A stretch of DNA of 64,000 nt from contig JACKCB010000001.1 in assembly GCA_020634235.1 (NCBI GenBank), positions 1,426,001-1,490,000 of the forward strand, in the 5' to 3' direction. Position 1 is the first letter of the stretch, and each line of letters opens with the position of its first letter. The position numbers and the translations under genes are program-made. The notes beneath the pieces were generated by a model. That model was not told the origin of the DNA and did not search any database. It saw only the letters and a list, made by a program, of their open reading frames with translations. Source of the DNA: Ardenticatenaceae bacterium. Lineage in GTDB: Bacteria > Chloroflexota > Anaerolineae > Promineifilales > Promineifilaceae. This document shows, piece by piece, positions 1-8,452 of this stretch.

Positions 1-3000
1 GTCGTAGCCGGCCCGATCGGCCAGCGCCAGCCCATACAGCACGTAAGCGGTCAGGTACGGGTCGGCCTCATTACTGGCACAGAAGCCCCAACCGCCGTTG
101 GCCTGCTGCAATTGCGCCAGCCGGTTAATGGCCGGCAGGATCAGCGCGTCCAGCCGCGCCTCCAGCCCTTCGTCGGGCCGGTCCAGTTCGCGCAGGGCCA
201 GCGCCGTACTTGCGTTGGGCAGCAAGGCATTGACCACGCCGTGAGCGCAGGCCAGCGTCAGGTCACCCGTTTCCACGGCATCCAGCGTCTCGAAGATGGC
301 CCCGGCCAGCGAACCATTCACCCGCACTTCAACGGTGCCCCGGCGCGTGTCCAGGTTTTCTGGCAGCAGGATAGCTTCTACCTGCTGGCCAGCCTCATCC
401 AGAACGCCGGAGGTACCCACCAGGTCTTCCGCGTCATAACGGTAGACGGGCAGAATCTGGTCTGGGCCAAAGCCAAAGGTGGGTTTGGTGGCGTCGCGGT
501 AGTCACCGCCGGCGGCGCGGAAGGTCAGGTCCACAAAGGTCACGTCATCCACGGTTACGGGCCAGCGCACTAATTGCTGCCCCCCGGCCGGGACCGTCAC
601 CGCCTGTTCGGCCGCGCCTTGCAGCGTCAGGCCCACCGCTTCCAGGCTCACATTCACCTCCAGGGCGGCGGCGGTATTGTTGTTCACCACCGTGCCAATT
701 TGCAGCGTGTCGCCCACGGTGAAGAAGCGCGGCGTTACCGGCCGCAGCAGCAGCGGCAGCGTGGCCACCACATCCACACTAGTCTGTCCCACCAGCGTAT
801 CGGCCGTCACCGCCTTGCTGCTCAAGCGCCAGGTTGTCACGCTGTCGGGCAGGGGGATGTCTACCGTGGCTGTGCCATCGGCCCCGGTAATCAGGCTGGC
901 CTCCCAGAAGGCCGTGTCGGGGAAGTCGCGGCGCACATCTTCGTCTTCTTCCAGCGCCCGGCCGGAATCCAGCGCGCCTTCGCCGCCGCCGCCGCCACCA
1001 TAGCCGCCGCTCTCTTCCGGAATCTCCACTTCCAGCCCTTCGCCAGAGATAAACAACCCGCTGCCTGTCTGGCTGCGATAGGGCTGCCGGGCGTAGAATG
1101 TCTCGCCGATGGGCGGCGCGTTATCGTCGGCCAGGGTCAGCACGGCCAGGTCGACCAGGGCCAGGGAGACGCTGGCTTGCACCGGATTGCCGGCGTAATC
1201 GGTGGCTCGAATTTCGTAGCTAACGGTGTCACCCGGCTGCAGGACGTCTGTCTGCGGTGTCAGGCTCAGGTTTAGCAGCAGCCGCTCTGGCGACACTTGC
1301 AGCTCGACCACGCCCATGCGAATGTCGGCGTAGCGGTTGGTCTCATCAACGCCTTTCACCACCACAATGGTGACGAAGGCATTGGGGGCCAGGTCGGGGG
1401 TGATGGGGATCTCCACCGTGTCGCTGTTGCCGGTGAGAGTAACCAGTTCCTGGTCTAGCAGGTTGCCGCGTTCAATGGTGACCCAGGCCTGCACCTCGCC
1501 CTCAAAGGGGGATTGCACCAGGATGCGCGCCGTGTCGCCCACGTTGTAGTTGGGCTTGTCGGGCGTCAGGTCCATGCGCCGCTCGCGCGGGTCGGTGCGC
1601 CAGGGCACGTAGTTTTCATCGGCGACCCACAGGTAGGTGCTGCTGGTTTGGGTGCGCCCGGCCGGGTCGGTAACCGTCGCCACCGCGCGGTAGGTGCCGC
1701 CCACATCGGGCACAAAGAGGACCTGCGCTTCGCCCTGGCCGTCCGTGGTGGTCGTTACCCGGTCCACTTCGGTGTCAATAGGGGTGTAAACGCTCTGGTA
1801 ATAGCCATAGATGCGTTCGCGGCTGTATTCGTAGGTGCGCTCGTAGAAGACGACTTCTACCTGGCTGTTGGGCACGGGGGCGCGGTCCCAACCCACGGTA
1901 ATCAGGTCGACGGCGGTGTCCTGGCCGGCCATGCCCAGGTAGTCGGCCGGCATGATGCCCACGTAGGTGGTAGCATCGTGCATGACCACTGCCGCGCGGG
2001 CGGCCACAGGCAGGTTGCTCAGGTCTTGCACCTGGGCTTCCAGGGTCACCTGCCGGCTGCCGGCATCGATGTCGTCTAGCAGCCCGGCCGGGAGCTGCAC
2101 AACCAATTTGCCCTGGCCGTCCGTCGTGCCGGAACCACTCAGGAACGATTCGCCATAGTAGCCGGCGTAGTTGTACTGGTAGGTATAGAAGAAATCTTCA
2201 TTGTCGGTGAAGCTGAAGTAATCCCCTTCCCAGGGCAGCACGTAAGGCTGCTGGTAGACGGTCCAGTTCACCGGCAGGCCGGCGGCTGGTGCGCCAAAGA
2301 AGTAGCGCGCCTCCACCGTCACGGCCACAGTTTCGCCGCGCAGCACCTCGCTTTTGTCGGGCGTCACCGTCACCTGGAATTCCGGCTTGCGATATTCGGC
2401 CACCAGGAAGGTGCGGCCAGCGTTTTCCACGTTGGTCTGGCTGGCCAGGTAGAGGTTATAGGTGCCCAGGACGGTGTCTTCGGGGATGGTGAATTGGCCA
2501 TTGAAGGTGCCGAATTCGTCGATGGGCAGGGTCTCTTCGTAGTCCAGCGTCTGGGATGAGTCGTAGTAGTTGTACTGCTCTACCCTAAGGGTGACGCTTT
2601 CCCGGCCGGGGAGGCTAAAGCGCGCGTAGTTGTTGTTGCGGATGATCCCCTTGTAATAGACCGTGTCCCCCGGCCGGTAGATGGGCCGGTCGGTATACAG
2701 GTAGGCGAATTCCGGCAACTGCTGGCTGGTATCGCTGTTCACGCCAAACTCGTAGGGCGAGACGCCGTTATTCCACTGGCTGCTGGCCACGCCAAACCCG
2801 GCCCGGCCGGGGGCGTTGCTAACCACCGTCACGCCGGAGAGGTAGGTCTCCAGCGGCTGGTAGTCGAAGCTGGCGAAGCCGCTGCTGTTGCTGGTGCCGG
2901 TGCCAATTTGCGCACCGCTGGAGTTATAAAGGGTGAGGTCCCGGCCGGGGGCGGGCAAGCCCGTGGCCAGATCCGTCACCCAGACGTGCACCTCATCCGG

Positions 3001-4866
3001 CATCTCCTTGACCACGATGTTGGTGTCGGCTACCACCAGGATGGCCCGCTGATTTTGCCACCAAATGGCGTCCGGGGAAACGTCGGGTGAGGTGAGGCGC
3101 AGGAAGTAGACACCCAGCGGCAGCGTGCCCCCATCGGCCAGGGGCAGCGACAGCGTGCCCGCTTCTTCCTGCGACGTACTCACCGGCAGCGACCAGCTTT
3201 GCACCGGCGGCACGGCCGGGGCGTAATCCTGCACCTGCCACGGGTCACGCAGCAGGTTCAGTGGCAGGCCCACATCATACAGCAGCGCATCCACCTGCGA
3301 CACGTTGCGATACACGATGGTCACGTCGCTGGGGTAGCTGCTGCTCAGTTGGGCGATGCGATCCGGCAGGTTTAACGACACCAGCGGCGTGTAGCCGGCG
3401 GTGGTGAAACGGAAGGTGTAATCGCGCCCCAACGTGTTGCCATAGGGGTCGGCCACGTCGCCGGGAATCGTCACCACGTAGTCGGTGTTGCGCTGGAGGG
3501 GGAAGTCCAGGTAGGTGTAGCGCCCGCCATCACTGAGGATGTAGTTGATGCGCGCCGGCTCTGGGCTAATCTGAATGCGATCCTCGATGGTGTCGGGATT
3601 CATGGGAGCCGAGAATTCGATGTTGACGCCGTAGTAGTAGTAGTCGGCCGTCTGGCCGTCTGACGGGCTGGTGCTGATCACTGCCGGCAGGGGCACGGTG
3701 GTGAAACTGCTGGTTGTTTCGCGGTCCAGGGTGGTCAGGCCGGTGGCCGCGCGGGCGGAGCTGCCCACGGTGAGGGTGTAGCGTGTACCCAGTTCCAGCC
3801 GGTCCGCCGGCACCAGGGTCACAGTACGCCCATCTGCGGACCATTGGTAGCTAATGCGCCCGGCCGGGTCCAGGCTGAGGGCGCTTTCCACGCTGGCCTG
3901 GTCCATGGGCATGTTGAAGGTCACGGTCAGCGGTTCGGTGGGGACCACGTCGGTGCTGCCGGTGCCGGGGATGATTTCGGCCACGCTGGGGGCCACGGTG
4001 CTAAAGCGCCAGACGTACTCATTCTCCAGCAGGGCGCCGGTGATGTCGGTTAACCCGGCCGGGATAGTCACCGTGTATTCGGTGGCCCCGGCCAGCGGCT
4101 CGGCGGGGGTAAAGCGGTACATGCTGGTGGCCGTCCACTCCCCTTGCCCCTCTACTGGCGGGTCGAATTGCAGCGGCTGGGGCAGGCCGCTCTGCTGGCC
4201 GGTAACCACCAGGGGCACCACCGGCCGGTTGAACATGACGGTGATGGTGGCATCGGTGACCACGCCGTTGGCCCCGTCGGAGGGGATGACCTGGGCCACA
4301 TCCAGGTAGCCCACGGTGTTGAACTGCAAGTTGACCTGGCCGGGCAGCGCCTGGCCGTTGCGCCCGGTGGCGCTGGGGTCGATGCGCACCTGGTACAACT
4401 GCTGCCGCTGCAGCTTGGCGTTGGGGGTGAAGATGAGGGTATCCGGCCGGGGCCATTCAAACTGGCCATCGACCGGCGTGGTATCTACGGTGGCCGTAAC
4501 CGGCCCGGTTGGCTGGATGAAAAAGGCTGCCTCAACCGAGGCTTCGTCCATGGGCTGGTCGAAGCGGATGGTGATGGCCCCGTCTAGCAGCGCTTCTTCG
4601 CCGGGCTGCGGGCTGCTGTAGACGATTTGCGGCGGCCAGTCGATGTCGGCCGGATCAACCGCGCTCAGGTCGGGCGCGGCGGTGGGTTCGGGGGTGGCTG
4701 TGGCCCCGGCCGGGGCGGGCGTGGGGCTGGTGGCCGGCGCGCTGGTAGCCACAGCCGCCGTAGGGGCCAGCGTGGGCGTGGGCGTTTCTTCGCCGCGCCG
4801 GCAGGCCGTCAGGGCCAGGAAGAGCAGGAAAATGAGCAGGAGTTTGGTAGCGTTGATTGCGCGCAT
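1..4866 (-). CDS. Alpha-2-macroglobulin-like lipoprotein (3' end cut by window edge)
   Basis: At least 1622 codons run off the left edge. The product starts with a lipoprotein signal peptide with lipobox LTAC (Cys22), followed by a Thr/Pro/Ala-rich linker, so it should be anchored outside the membrane. Four Ig-like Big_5 repeats follow (phrases such as ITIRFDQPMDEASVE and LTVTFNMPMDQASVE). Next come macroglobulin domains with the MG2 hallmark TDRPIYRPGDTVYYKG near residue 722, a Gly-rich bait-like stretch, and the A2M hallmark DTAFWEASLITGADG / PLPDSVTTWR near residue 1310. The start of the thioester-fold domain is present (GGWGFC). Family members trap proteases. The position expected to hold the CxEQ thioester motif reads C-A-H-G (Cys1540), so thioester formation is doubtful. 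The ATG lies 12 bases after AGGAG. The family is clear; the substrate is unknown. Confidence 0.92.
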   Translation of the reverse strand, partial: MRAINATKLLLIFLLFLALTACRRGEETPTPTLAPTAAVATSAPATSPTPAPAGATATPEPTAAPDLSAVDPADIDWPPQIVYSSPQPGEEALLDGAITIRFDQPMDEASVEAAFFIQPTGPVTATVDTTPVDGQFEWPRPDTLIFTPNAKLQRQQLYQVRIDPSATGRNGQALPGQVNLQFNTVGYLDVAQVIPSDGANGVVTDATITVMFNRPVVPLVVTGQQSGLPQPLQFDPPVEGQGEWTATSMYRFTPAEPLAGATEYTVTIPAGLTDITGALLENEYVWRFSTVAPSVAEIIPGTGSTDVVPTEPLTVTFNMPMDQASVESALSLDPAGRISYQWSADGRTVTLVPADRLELGTRYTLTVGSSARAATGLTTLDRETTSSFTTVPLPAVISTSPSDGQTADYYYYGVNIEFSAPMNPDTIEDRIQISPEPARINYILSDGGRYTYLDFPLQRNTDYVVTIPGDVADPYGNTLGRDYTFRFTTAGYTPLVSLNLPDRIAQLSSSYPSDVTIVYRNVSQVDALLYDVGLPLNLLRDPWQVQDYAPAVPPVQSWSLPVSTSQEEAGTLSLPLADGGTLPLGVYFLRLTSPDVSPDAIWWQNQRAILVVADTNIVVKEMPDEVHVWVTDLATGLPAPGRDLTLYNSSGAQIGTGTSNSSGFASFDYQPLETYLSGVTVVSNAPGRAGFGVASSQWNNGVSPYEFGVNSDTSQQLPEFAYLYTDRPIYRPGDTVYYKGIIRNNNYARFSLPGRESVTLRVEQYNYYDSSQTLDYEETLPIDEFGTFNGQFTIPEDTVLGTYNLYLASQTNVENAGRTFLVAEYRKPEFQVTVTPDKSEVLRGETVAVTVEARYFFGAPAAGLPVNWTVYQQPYVLPWEGDYFSFTDNEDFFYTYQYNYAGYYGESFLSGSGTTDGQGKLVVQLPAGLLDDIDAGSRQVTLEAQVQDLSNLPVAARAAVVMHDATTYVGIMPADYLGMAGQDTAVDLITVGWDRAPVPNSQVEVVFYERTYEYSRERIYGYYQSVYTPIDTEVDRVTTTTDGQGEAQVLFVPDVGGTYRAVATVTDPAGRTQTSSTYLWVADENYVPWRTDPRERRMDLTPDKPNYNVGDTARILVQSPFEGEVQAWVTIERGNLLDQELVTLTGNSDTVEIPITPDLAPNAFVTIVVVKGVDETNRYADIRMGVVELQVSPERLLLNLSLTPQTDVLQPGDTVSYEIRATDYAGNPVQASVSLALVDLAVLTLADDNAPPIGETFYARQPYRSQTGSGLFISGEGLEVEIPEESGGYGGGGGGEGALDSGRALEEDEDVRRDFPDTAFWEASLITGADGTATVDIPLPDSVTTWRLSSKAVTADTLVGQTSVDVVATLPLLLRPVTPRFFTVGDTLQIGTVVNNNTAAALEVNVSLEAVGLTLQGAAEQAVTVPAGGQQLVRWPVTVDDVTFVDLTFRAAGGDYRDATKPTFGFGPDQILPVYRYDAEDLVGTSGVLDEAGQQVEAILLPENLDTRRGTVEVRVNGSLAGAIFETLDAVETGDLTLACAHGVVNALLPNASTALALRELDRPDEGLEARLDALILPAINRLAQLQQANGGWGFCASNEADPYLTAYVLYGLALADRAGYD

Positions 4867-5017
4867 GGCTGGTCACTTCTCCTGGGACAGGTCGTTGGCT
4901 GTCCCACTAGACATGGAATGGAAGTGGGTCGCTACGGGGAGTTGCCGGCCCACATTGTTCATAGAGTTGGGTATTCAGGTTCAGGGGATGCCATTAGGTG
5001 ACATTCCGCATGACATC

Positions 5018-5045
5018 ACTATAGCAGAATGCCGGGCGATAACAA
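5018..5045 (-). promoter_or_regulatory. Candidate promoter of the macroglobulin gene
   Basis: On the minus strand TTGTTA (5045-5040) is followed after 16 bases by TATAGT (5023-5018), close to a sigma-70 type consensus. This would give a leader of about 145 bases. No experimental support. Confidence 0.45.
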
Positions 5046-5144
5046 TACCCCGGTGGTGAGAAGCAGGTTAGTCGTTTACCAGGGCGGGGAAGGGCGCCCC
5101 GGCCGGGGTCTTCTGGCCGGTGGGGCGGTGAGGAATCGTCAGGA

Positions 5145-5174
5145 TTGGGCGGTCGTCCCGGCCGGGGCTATAAT
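5145..5174 (+). promoter_or_regulatory. Promoter of tadA, apparently leaderless
   Basis: TTGGGC (5145-5150), an 18-base spacer and a perfect TATAAT (5169-5174). The tadA GTG follows 6 bases after the -10 box, so transcription should begin at or next to the start codon. The spacer contains the CCCGGCCGGG palindrome (5157-5166), ending two bases before the -10 box. Confidence 0.6.
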
Positions 5175-5180
5175 CGCCGT

Positions 5181-5669
5181 GTGGTCGAGAACAGCCCGTT
5201 GGTTACCGCCGAAGATGAGCAGTGGATGCGCCTGGCGCTGGCCCAGGCCGCGCAGGCGGCCGCTCTGGGCGAGGTGCCGGTGGGCGCGGTGGCCGTCTTC
5301 CAGGGGCAGGTGATCGGCGCAGGCTTCAACCGCAAAGAGTGCGACCAGGACCCCACCGCCCACGCCGAGATGCTGGCCATTCGCCAGGCGGCGGCCCGGC
5401 AGCAAAACTGGCGGCTGATCGACGTGACGCTCTACTGCACGCTGGAGCCTTGCCCGATGTGCGCCGGGGCGATGATCCAGGCCCGTGTGCGCCGGCTGGT
5501 GTATGGCGCGCCAGACACCAAGTTTGGGGCGGATGGCTCGATTGTGGCGGTGCTGCGCGAGCCGCGCTTTAACCACCAGATTGAGGTCACGGCCGGCGTT
5601 TTGGCCAACGAAGCGATTGCTTTGATGCAGGCTTTCTTTCGGCAATTGCGGCAAAAGAGTGTAGAATAA
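5181..5669 (+). CDS. tadA: tRNA-specific adenosine deaminase TadA
   Basis: A 162-residue zinc-dependent deaminase that converts adenosine 34 to inosine in the tRNA wobble position. Visible signature: HAEMLAI (zinc ligand His and catalytic Glu) and PCPMCAGAM (two zinc Cys), with the usual TLEPCPMC context and family length. I chose the GTG at 5181 because it lies 6 bases after a perfect TATAAT and starts just before the conserved N-terminus; the upstream in-frame codons would lie inside the promoter. No Shine-Dalgarno site precedes it, which fits a leaderless message. An internal ATG at 5226 is an alternative start. tRNA-Ser lies 16 bases downstream. Confidence 0.93.
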   Translation: MVENSPLVTAEDEQWMRLALAQAAQAAALGEVPVGAVAVFQGQVIGAGFNRKECDQDPTAHAEMLAIRQAAARQQNWRLIDVTLYCTLEPCPMCAGAMIQARVRRLVYGAPDTKFGADGSIVAVLREPRFNHQIEVTAGVLANEAIALMQAFFRQLRQKSVE

Positions 5670-5685
5670 GTGGGTATTTGATGCT

Positions 5686-5772
5686 GGAGAGGTGCCAGAG
5701 TGGTTGAATGGGGCGCTCTCGAAAAGCGTTGTGGCCGTGAGGTCACCGTGGGTTCGAATCCCACCCTCTCCG
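5686..5772 (+). tRNA. tRNA-Ser (anticodon CGA)
   Basis: The acceptor arms GGAGAGG and CCTCTCC pair. The anticodon arm GCGCT / AGCGT encloses the seven-base loop CTCGAAA with anticodon CGA (codon UCG). A long variable arm and a GTGGG-TTCGAAT-CCCAC T-arm are visible, as expected for a class II serine tRNA. CCA is not encoded. It lies between tadA and a strong terminator and may be co-transcribed with tadA. Confidence 0.95.
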
Positions 5773-5780
5773 CTAAAGGT

Positions 5781-5813
5781 AAAGGGGCACCCGGCCGGGT
5801 GCCCCTTTTTATT
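5781..5813 (+). terminator. Rho-independent terminator after tRNA-Ser
   Basis: A perfect palindrome (5781-5808) folds into a GC-rich stem followed by TTTTTATTT. The centre of the stem is CCCGGCCGGG (5790-5799), so the genome-wide palindrome serves here as the terminator stem. Confidence 0.85.
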
Positions 5814-5840
5814 TCTCGTTGTAACGACTAAGGCGGCTAC

Positions 5841-5879
5841 CTGAGCCGGTCGAAGGCAGGCCGGCTTCGACAAGCTCAG
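5841..5879 (+). repeat. REP-like imperfect inverted repeat
   Basis: Arms CTGAGCCGGTCGAAG and CTTCGACAAGCTCAG pair with two mismatches around a nine-base spacer. CTTCGACAAGCTCAG-type elements are known to me as scattered intergenic repeats in many bacterial genomes. Only one copy was seen here. Confidence 0.55.
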
Positions 5880-5950
5880 CCCTCGAGAGGCCTAGTAGCT
5901 ATCTGTCGGTGTGCGTTTCCCATTCCGCAACCCTGGAGAAGTAGAGGCTC

Positions 5951-6481
5951 ATGAGCAACTTACGACGTTTTCGCGCTGAGATCGATGATTTTCTGGCCCA
6001 CCACCCGCAATCCCCGCTGGACGAGACGCAACGGGAGCAGTTCCGCGGCCTGGCCTACTACACCGAGAACCGGGAACTGCGCCTGACGGTGGCAGTGGCG
6101 CGGCTGCCGGAGACAGAAGCGCTGCTGCCCATGCAAACCAGCACCGGCGACGTCCGCCCATATCGCCGCTGGGGTCGTTTCACGTTCAAAGTGGGCGGCC
6201 AGGCGGTGACGCTCACCATTTACAGCGATCCTTATGGGGGGGAAGATTTCTTTTTGCCGTTTAAGGATGCCACCAACGGCAAGGAGACGTATGGGGCGGG
6301 GCGTTACCTGGACAATCACCGGCCGGGGCTGGCCCGGTTAGACGAGACCCATTTCGAGATCGACTTTAACTACGCCTACAACCCTTACTGCGCTTATAGT
6401 CCGCGCTACAGTTGCCCGCTGCCCCCGCACGAAAATTGGCTGGCCGTGCCCATTGAGGCGGGCGAGAAGGCGTTTGCGTAG
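5951..6481 (+). CDS. DUF1684 family protein
   Basis: 176 residues. The C-terminal half carries the family signature: FFLPFKDATNGKETYGAGRY, then DFNYAYNPYCAYSP and CPLPPHENWLAVPIEAGEK. The family is widespread in bacteria; its biochemical role is not established and none is assigned. No signal peptide or membrane segment is seen, so it is probably cytoplasmic. It stands alone between the tRNA-Ser terminator and the convergent mreB. The ATG at 5951 follows GGAGAAGTAGAGGCTC, which offers a Shine-Dalgarno-like GAGG close to the start. Confidence 0.88.
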   Translation: MSNLRRFRAEIDDFLAHHPQSPLDETQREQFRGLAYYTENRELRLTVAVARLPETEALLPMQTSTGDVRPYRRWGRFTFKVGGQAVTLTIYSDPYGGEDFFLPFKDATNGKETYGAGRYLDNHRPGLARLDETHFEIDFNYAYNPYCAYSPRYSCPLPPHENWLAVPIEAGEKAFA

Positions 6482-6502
6482 GGTGGGAGGTACCCGGCCG
6501 GG

Positions 6503-7564
6503 CTAATGATGCGTACTGCCGCGGTCCAACCCCACCAGCACCCGGCCATAATTATCCAGGTCTTCCAGCACCCGGCCGGCGCCGCGCGCCACACAAGTCA
6601 TCGAATCCTCGGCCACCCACACGCGCATCTTCACCAGGTCTTCAATCCGGTCGGCCAGCCCCTGAATCTGCGCCCCGCCCCCGGCCAGGCAAATCCCCAC
6701 TTCCATCAGGTCGGCCACCAGTTCCGGCGGCGTCTCGTCCAGCGCATCGCGCACCGTGTCCACAATGATGTTGATCGAGGGGGCCATCGCTTCGCGCAGC
6801 TCAATACTACTGATCTCCACCGACTGCGGCAGCCCGTTAATCAGGTTGCGGCCGCGAATGGTCATGGTGCGCTCTTCTGGCAGGGCAAAGGCGGAGCCGA
6901 TACCGATCTTGGCGCGTTCGGCCATGCGCTCGCCAATGAGCAAATTGTATTTGTTGCGGGCGTAGGCAATGATATCCTCGTCCATTTCGTCACCGGCCAC
7001 GCGGATGGAGCGGCTGACCACAATGCCGCCCATGGCAAAAACGGCTACTTCGGTGGTGCCGCCGCCAATATCCACAATCATGCTGCCGCGCGATTCGATG
7101 ATGGGTAGGCCGGCGCCAATGGCCGCCGCCATCGGCTCCTCAATCAGGTACGCTTCGCGTGCCCCGGCCGAGATGGTGGCATCGTAAACAGCGCGCTTCT
7201 CCACCTCGGTCACGCCGCTGGGCACGCCAACGACCACCCGCGGCCGGGGGAAAGGCACCAGCATCTGCTCGTGCGCCTTGTCGATGAAGTATTTGAGCAT
7301 CGCTTCGGTGATTTCAAATTCGGAGATGACGCCGTCGCGCAGGGGCCGGATGGCCACGATGTCGGAGGGTGTCCGGCCCACCATTTCGCGCGCCTCGGCC
7401 CCAATGGCCAGCGGCCGGCGCGTTCGCTTGTTGATGGCTACCCAGGATGGCTCATTGATGATGATGCCGCGATCACGCAGGCTAACCAGCGTATTGGCGG
7501 TGCCCAGATCAATGCCGATATCGAGTGAAAACAGGCCTAAGAGCCAGTCAAGTGGTTTAAACAA
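6503..7564 (-). CDS. mreB: Rod shape-determining protein MreB
   Basis: Actin-like ATPase that organises cell-wall elongation on the inner face of the membrane. Actin-fold motifs are clear: DIGIDLGTANTLV (phosphate 1), VDIGGGTTEVAVFAMGG (phosphate 2) and GICLAGGGAQIQGL (adenosine). I propose the TTG at 7564, because AAGGAAAGAGG precedes it and the product then begins about 12 residues before FSLDIGID, as in other MreB proteins (353 residues). A GTG at 7621 would add 19 residues without a ribosome site. mreC and mreD are not adjacent. The 3' end converges on the DUF1684 gene. Confidence 0.95.
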   Translation of the reverse strand: MFKPLDWLLGLFSLDIGIDLGTANTLVSLRDRGIIINEPSWVAINKRTRRPLAIGAEAREMVGRTPSDIVAIRPLRDGVISEFEITEAMLKYFIDKAHEQMLVPFPRPRVVVGVPSGVTEVEKRAVYDATISAGAREAYLIEEPMAAAIGAGLPIIESRGSMIVDIGGGTTEVAVFAMGGIVVSRSIRVAGDEMDEDIIAYARNKYNLLIGERMAERAKIGIGSAFALPEERTMTIRGRNLINGLPQSVEISSIELREAMAPSINIIVDTVRDALDETPPELVADLMEVGICLAGGGAQIQGLADRIEDLVKMRVWVAEDSMTCVARGAGRVLEDLDNYGRVLVGLDRGSTHH

Positions 7565-7766
7565 GTTCCTCTTTCCTTCACTTCCCGTTGTCTTGTGGCT
7601 TTCTGGCCGGCTCTGCAGCACCGGAGGGCGCTGGAACTGGGATAGAGCTGCCGCTTGCCTGGAAAACCACCCGGCCGGGTGCCGCCCACCGGTCTTGCAT
7701 GTATCTTGCCGGCCATATACCCGGCCGGGTAGAATGCAGGCTACTCAACGACCCACAGACGGCTGC

Positions 7767-7775
7767 ATTATACCA
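7767..7775 (-). promoter_or_regulatory. Extended -10 promoter upstream of mreB
   Basis: The minus strand reads TGG-TATAAT, an extended -10 element, about 200 bases before the proposed mreB start. No good -35 box is seen. The leader contains two CCCGGCCGGG copies (near 7672 and 7720). The rest of the 7565-7983 interval has no convincing gene; two more palindrome copies lie near 7820 and 7950. Confidence 0.5.
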
Positions 7776-7983
7776 ATATGAGATACGGGCTGCACATTAG
7801 CTTAGAAGAGAATGAATTGCCCCCCGGCCGGGGACAATTCCCGATACGATTAGCCGGCGGCCACGTACAGTAAATAGACACAGGCCGGCCGCCTGCGCCT
7901 GATGTTTTATGTGCGCGCACCATTGGCACCAAACCGACAACCCGGCCCCGGCCGGGAACCAACACCACAGCGAGGGATAGATT

Positions 7984-8397
7984 GTGGCCCAACAAGCGTT
8001 ATTCGAAGGCGTCATCTACGATGACTATGAAAACCAGGTAGAAACGAGAGTCATTGGCGGCGAAGCCTTCTACGTCGTCGACGATGACGGCTTCTTGCGC
8101 CATGTTGAAGCCGAAAGCATCGACCGCCAGATACTGGCCGTCTTCATGGACCAGCTCCAGCAGAACAAAGAGCTGGCCGTGGACCAGACCCTGCGCATGA
8201 TGGGCAAAGACGATCTCTTCACCAAAGCCGCCATCGACGCCTCCATTCGCAGCATCAACATCGACGACATTTTGCGCCAGGGCATCCCCCAGCAGGCTCG
8301 CGACATGATGGCCATGGTCGGTTTTCGGGTCATCATCAACATCCATGGGGAAATTCTGCGCGTGGACCAGCCCACGATTGAGGATGACGACCAGTAG
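7984..8397 (+). CDS. Conserved hypothetical protein
   Basis: 137 residues, acidic, with no membrane segment or signal peptide. I do not recognise a named family. The N-terminal third (FYVVDDDGFLRHVEAESIDRQ) and the end (TIEDDDQ) are rich in Asp and Glu, and the middle is probably helical (LQQNKELAVDQTLRMMGKDD). The GTG start at 7984 follows GAGGG by eight bases, an acceptable ribosome site; codon use matches the neighbours. It is divergent from mreB and convergent with the glycosyltransferase operon. A phylum-specific small regulatory or scaffold protein is only a guess. Confidence 0.75.
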   Translation: MAQQALFEGVIYDDYENQVETRVIGGEAFYVVDDDGFLRHVEAESIDRQILAVFMDQLQQNKELAVDQTLRMMGKDDLFTKAAIDASIRSINIDDILRQGIPQQARDMMAMVGFRVIINIHGEILRVDQPTIEDDDQ

Positions 8398-8452
8398 GCG
8401 GCGGGCAACCGGCGCACGCCAGGATACGGATATCCTCTGGGAACCGCTGCAG

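Noticed and set aside
112..5059. Many plus-strand open frames across the macroglobulin gene
   Set aside because: They are shadows of the minus-strand gene; they have compositionally biased products (Gly/Arg/His-rich) and no domains, whereas the minus frame is open for 1622 codons with clear motifs.
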